Shown: one piece after another, positions 5,549 through 6,164 of the stretch
Layout: every line of letters begins with the position of its first letter
How positions within the stretch are numbered: position 1 is the first letter of the stretch
Assembly: GCA_007133055.1 (NCBI GenBank)
Contig: SLNM01000136.1
Location: forward strand, 1 to 6,164
Source: Lentisphaeria bacterium
GTDB taxonomy: Bacteria; Verrucomicrobiota; Lentisphaeria; Oligosphaerales; PUNB01
Reading direction: 5' to 3'
Length of the DNA: 6,164 nt
Notes under the pieces: model-generated
Seen by the model: the letters and a program-made list of their open reading frames with translations, nothing else
Told to the model about the DNA's origin: nothing
Database searches by the model: none
Made by a program: the position numbers and the translations under genes

Positions 5549-5635
5549 ACGAGAACGGCGACCAGCCTTCGCATGGCCTACGGCTTGGCAGGCGCGAACG
5601 GCGGACGATTTGAGCGACTCGTTGCCCGTTCTCGT
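5549..5635. repeat. long-range inverted repeat with internal stem
   Basis: ACGAGAACGG (5549-5558) and CCGTTCTCGT (5626-5635) are perfect 10-bp inverted repeats. With C5625 bulged, four more pairs follow inward (CGAC 5559-5562 with GTTG 5621-5624, one of them a G-T). Within the loop, CCAGCC (5562-5567) can pair with GGC-T-TGG (5582-5588), sharing only its first base with the longer stem. The structure lies upstream of the lipoprotein gene and could be part of its leader, a separate small RNA, or a remnant of a mobile element. No transposase is present. Confidence 0.45.
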
Positions 5636-5707
5636 CGATCGACACGAATTTCCCACCTTTCACTGACGCGTTACACGATGGCTGCATTTATAACCGCGAA
5701 ATATTTA

Positions 5708-5738
5708 TCCAGCTATTTAGAGATTGTAAGTAGCTGGA
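5708..5738. repeat. 8-bp perfect inverted repeat with 15-nt spacer
   Basis: TCCAGCTA (5708-5715) and TAGCTGGA (5731-5738) are perfect inverted repeats around a 15-nt AT-rich spacer. The site marks the edge between the mixed-composition region and the repeat cluster downstream. It may be a protein-binding site, a stem-loop or an element end. No terminator T-run is adjacent. Confidence 0.4.
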
Positions 5739-5781
5739 CACGAAACAAACGAAAAGGAAACAGGGGAACATTTTTTTCAAC

Positions 5782-5808
5782 CACTGATGGACACTGATTA
5801 ACACTGAT
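5782..5808 (+). repeat. three CACTGAT units at exact 10-bp period
   Basis: CACTGAT occurs at 5782-5788, 5792-5798 and 5802-5808, each followed by a different 3-bp spacer. The 10-bp period is close to one helical turn. It follows a T7 run (5771-5777). Short arrays of this style (ACCACTGAT...ACACTGAT) recur between genes in many environmental bacterial genomes. No function is established to my knowledge. Confidence 0.65.
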
Positions 5809-5824
5809 AGGGACAAGGGACTTG

Positions 5825-6042
5825 AACAGAAGATCGCAAAGGACGCAAAGAAAAGCCGGGGACCGGCTTCCTCCAGGGCGGCTCTGCGAGCCGGAAAATT
5901 CCGCGCGAAGCGCGCTGGAGGCCGGCGGTCTCCGCCGGAGAAGATTGCATTTTTTTAACAGAAGATAACGAAGATAATGACAATAGCGGGGATATATCAC
6001 TTTTTAAGTTGCCTTCCTTCGTTTTCTTTGTTTCCCTCTGTT
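5825..6042. repeat. AACAGA-headed purine-rich repeat blocks in both orientations
   Basis: AACAGAAGAT occurs at 5825-5834 and again at 5957-5966, both on the + strand. In the first block two GCAAAG units follow with a 9-bp period (5836-5841, 5845-5850). In the second, GAAGATAAC is followed directly by GAAGATAAT (5961-5969, 5970-5978), again a 9-bp period. A third block lies on the minus strand (6042 down to 6006), starting AACAGAGGGAAACAAAG and going on with purine-rich GAAAAC and GAAGG units. Such blocks are widespread intergenic repeats in environmental bacteria. The two direct copies bracket the GC-rich hairpin array. Confidence 0.6.
5853..5938. other. array of four 3-nt-loop hairpins, two within a three-way junction
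   Basis: Hairpin 1 pairs AAGCCGG (5853-5859) with CCGGCTT (5863-5869). CCTCCAG (5870-5876) then pairs with CTGGAGG (5915-5921) and encloses hairpin 2 (CGGCTC 5879-5884, GAGCCG 5888-5893) and hairpin 3 (CGCGC 5902-5906, GCGCG 5910-5914), forming a three-way junction. Hairpin 4 pairs CCGGCGG (5922-5928) with CCGCCGG (5932-5938). All stems are perfect, every terminal loop is 3 nt, and the units abut with almost no free bases. A T7 run at 5950-5956 begins 11 nt later, too far for a normal terminator. The design recalls REP-type palindromes or a compact structured RNA. A transposase partner is not in the window. Confidence 0.6.
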
Positions 6043-6067
6043 TATATTTTTGTGACTTTTTGGTTAG

Positions 6068-6082
6068 GCCGGCTATGCCGGT
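6068..6082. repeat. short palindromic hairpin with TAT loop
   Basis: CCGGC (6069-6073) and GCCGG (6077-6081) pair around TAT, and G6068 with T6082 adds a wobble pair. It has the same 3-nt loop and CCGG-rich stem as the hairpins at 5853-5938, suggesting the same repeat family at the far end of the cluster. Confidence 0.4.
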
Positions 6083-6090
6083 GTGTTCTA

Positions 6091-6110
6091 TGCAGTTGAA
6101 AGGTACTGCA
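6091..6110 (+). promoter_or_regulatory. hairpin holding a ribosome binding site in its loop
   Basis: TGCAGT (6091-6096) and ACTGCA (6105-6110) pair perfectly around an 8-nt loop that contains AAAGGT (6099-6104). An ATG follows at 6112, two bases after the stem. If that gene is real, the stem could tune its translation. The 6-bp stem could also be chance. Confidence 0.35.
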
Positions 6111-6111
6111 C

Positions 6112-6164
6112 ATGTCAATTGTTCGTTCAGCATGTAGTTGCGCCTCGGCGTGCGGAAGCGATGA
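6112..6164 (+). CDS. possible start of an unrecognised gene, cut by the window end
   Basis: An ATG at 6112 follows AAAGGT (6099-6104) with 7-nt spacing, and its frame is open to the last base. It gives 17 residues, MSIVRSACSCASACGSD, notable for three cysteines in six residues. This is too short to assign a family. The good ribosome binding site and the position after a long intergenic region support it, but a chance opening of this length is quite possible. Confidence 0.3.
   Translation, partial: MSIVRSACSCASACGSD

Larger units (their letters stand above)
5396..6111. other. repeat-rich intergenic region without a convincing gene
   Basis: No open frame here has both protein-like composition and a plausible start. 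Long minus-strand frames cover 5139-5687 and 5798-6133, but their translations are low-complexity or Arg/Ser-rich and run across hairpins and repeats. Base composition changes along it: mixed to about 5700, AT-rich to 5850, a GC-rich hairpin block at 5853-5938, then strongly AT-rich to about 6065. Its contents are the lipoprotein promoter, several inverted repeats and a composite intergenic repeat, each listed separately. It resembles the non-coding repeat clusters common between genes in Lentisphaerota, Planctomycetota and Desulfobacterota genomes. Confidence 0.6.

Noticed and set aside
5549..5635. tRNA or integron attC site
   Set aside because: No cloverleaf with a T-loop motif can be drawn, and the attC core sites (RYYYAAC/GTTRRRY) are absent.
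5139..5687. 182-codon minus-strand open frame over the lipoprotein region
   Set aside because: It overlaps the lipoprotein gene on the same strand in another frame, has Arg/Ser-rich composition and crosses the long stem-loop; it looks like a shadow.
5922..5956. Hairpin 4 plus T7 as an intrinsic terminator
   Set aside because: Eleven bases separate the stem from the T-run, whereas terminators have the T-run directly after the stem. No gene ends just upstream on the + strand.
5782..5978. CRISPR array
   Set aside because: The repeats are 7-10 bp with 3-bp or irregular spacers, far from CRISPR repeat and spacer lengths, and no cas gene is present.
5798..6133. 111-codon minus-strand open frame in the repeat cluster
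   Set aside because: It is the translation of the repeats and hairpins themselves, with low-complexity Ser/Leu runs.

Overview
This 6.2 kb window looks like a bacterial chromosome segment of moderately high GC content in its genes. It carries a conserved translation and RNA-processing operon, followed by lineage-specific small genes and a repeat-rich intergenic stretch. The organism cannot be named from the sequence alone. Three features lean towards the Planctomycetes-Verrucomicrobia-Chlamydiae group, especially Lentisphaerota or Kiritimatiellota: the style of the S16, L19 and poly(A) polymerase-like proteins, the long Glu/Ala/Lys tail on S16, and the intergenic repeats. A Desulfobacterota-type bacterium remains possible. 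This placement is inference.

Layout. Positions 2-396 hold the 3' end of an unrecognised gene overlapping a remnant that encodes only the last transmembrane helix of a TspO/MBR protein, so this looks like an old rearrangement scar. Positions 397-641 are intergenic and carry a good sigma70-type promoter (TTGCCA, 16 bp, TATATT) and a strong leader hairpin. Positions 642-4602 are the operon rpsP, khpA, trmD, rplS, rnhB, pcnB, all on the + strand with short gaps or an overlap. It supplies ribosomal proteins S16 and L19, a KH-domain RNA chaperone, the tRNA m1G37 methyltransferase, RNase HII and a poly(A) polymerase/CCA-transferase family enzyme. rimM, which often lies between khpA and trmD in other bacteria, is absent here. 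yraN, which often follows rnhB, is also absent, and pcnB takes that place.

Downstream are a small membrane-anchored TPR protein (4705-5097, +) and a small Bor-like lipoprotein (5078-5395, -). They converge and overlap by 20 bp at a perfect stem-loop. From about 5396 to 6111 no convincing gene is present. This stretch holds a putative operator/promoter for the lipoprotein, a long imperfect stem-loop, an 8-bp inverted repeat, and a composite intergenic repeat. The composite repeat contains three CACTGAT units at exact 10-bp spacing, AACAGA-headed purine-rich blocks in both orientations, and a compact array of four hairpins with 3-nt loops, two of them enclosed in a three-way junction. A possible new gene with a good ribosome binding site starts at 6112 and runs off the window.

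The core operon is ordinary in function but has several unusual details: the S16 tail, the KhpA N-terminal extension, an ATG held in a hairpin loop before trmD, and the TrmD motif variant. The 5.4-6.1 kb region is the part most worth a second look. No complete new multi-gene system is visible in this window.
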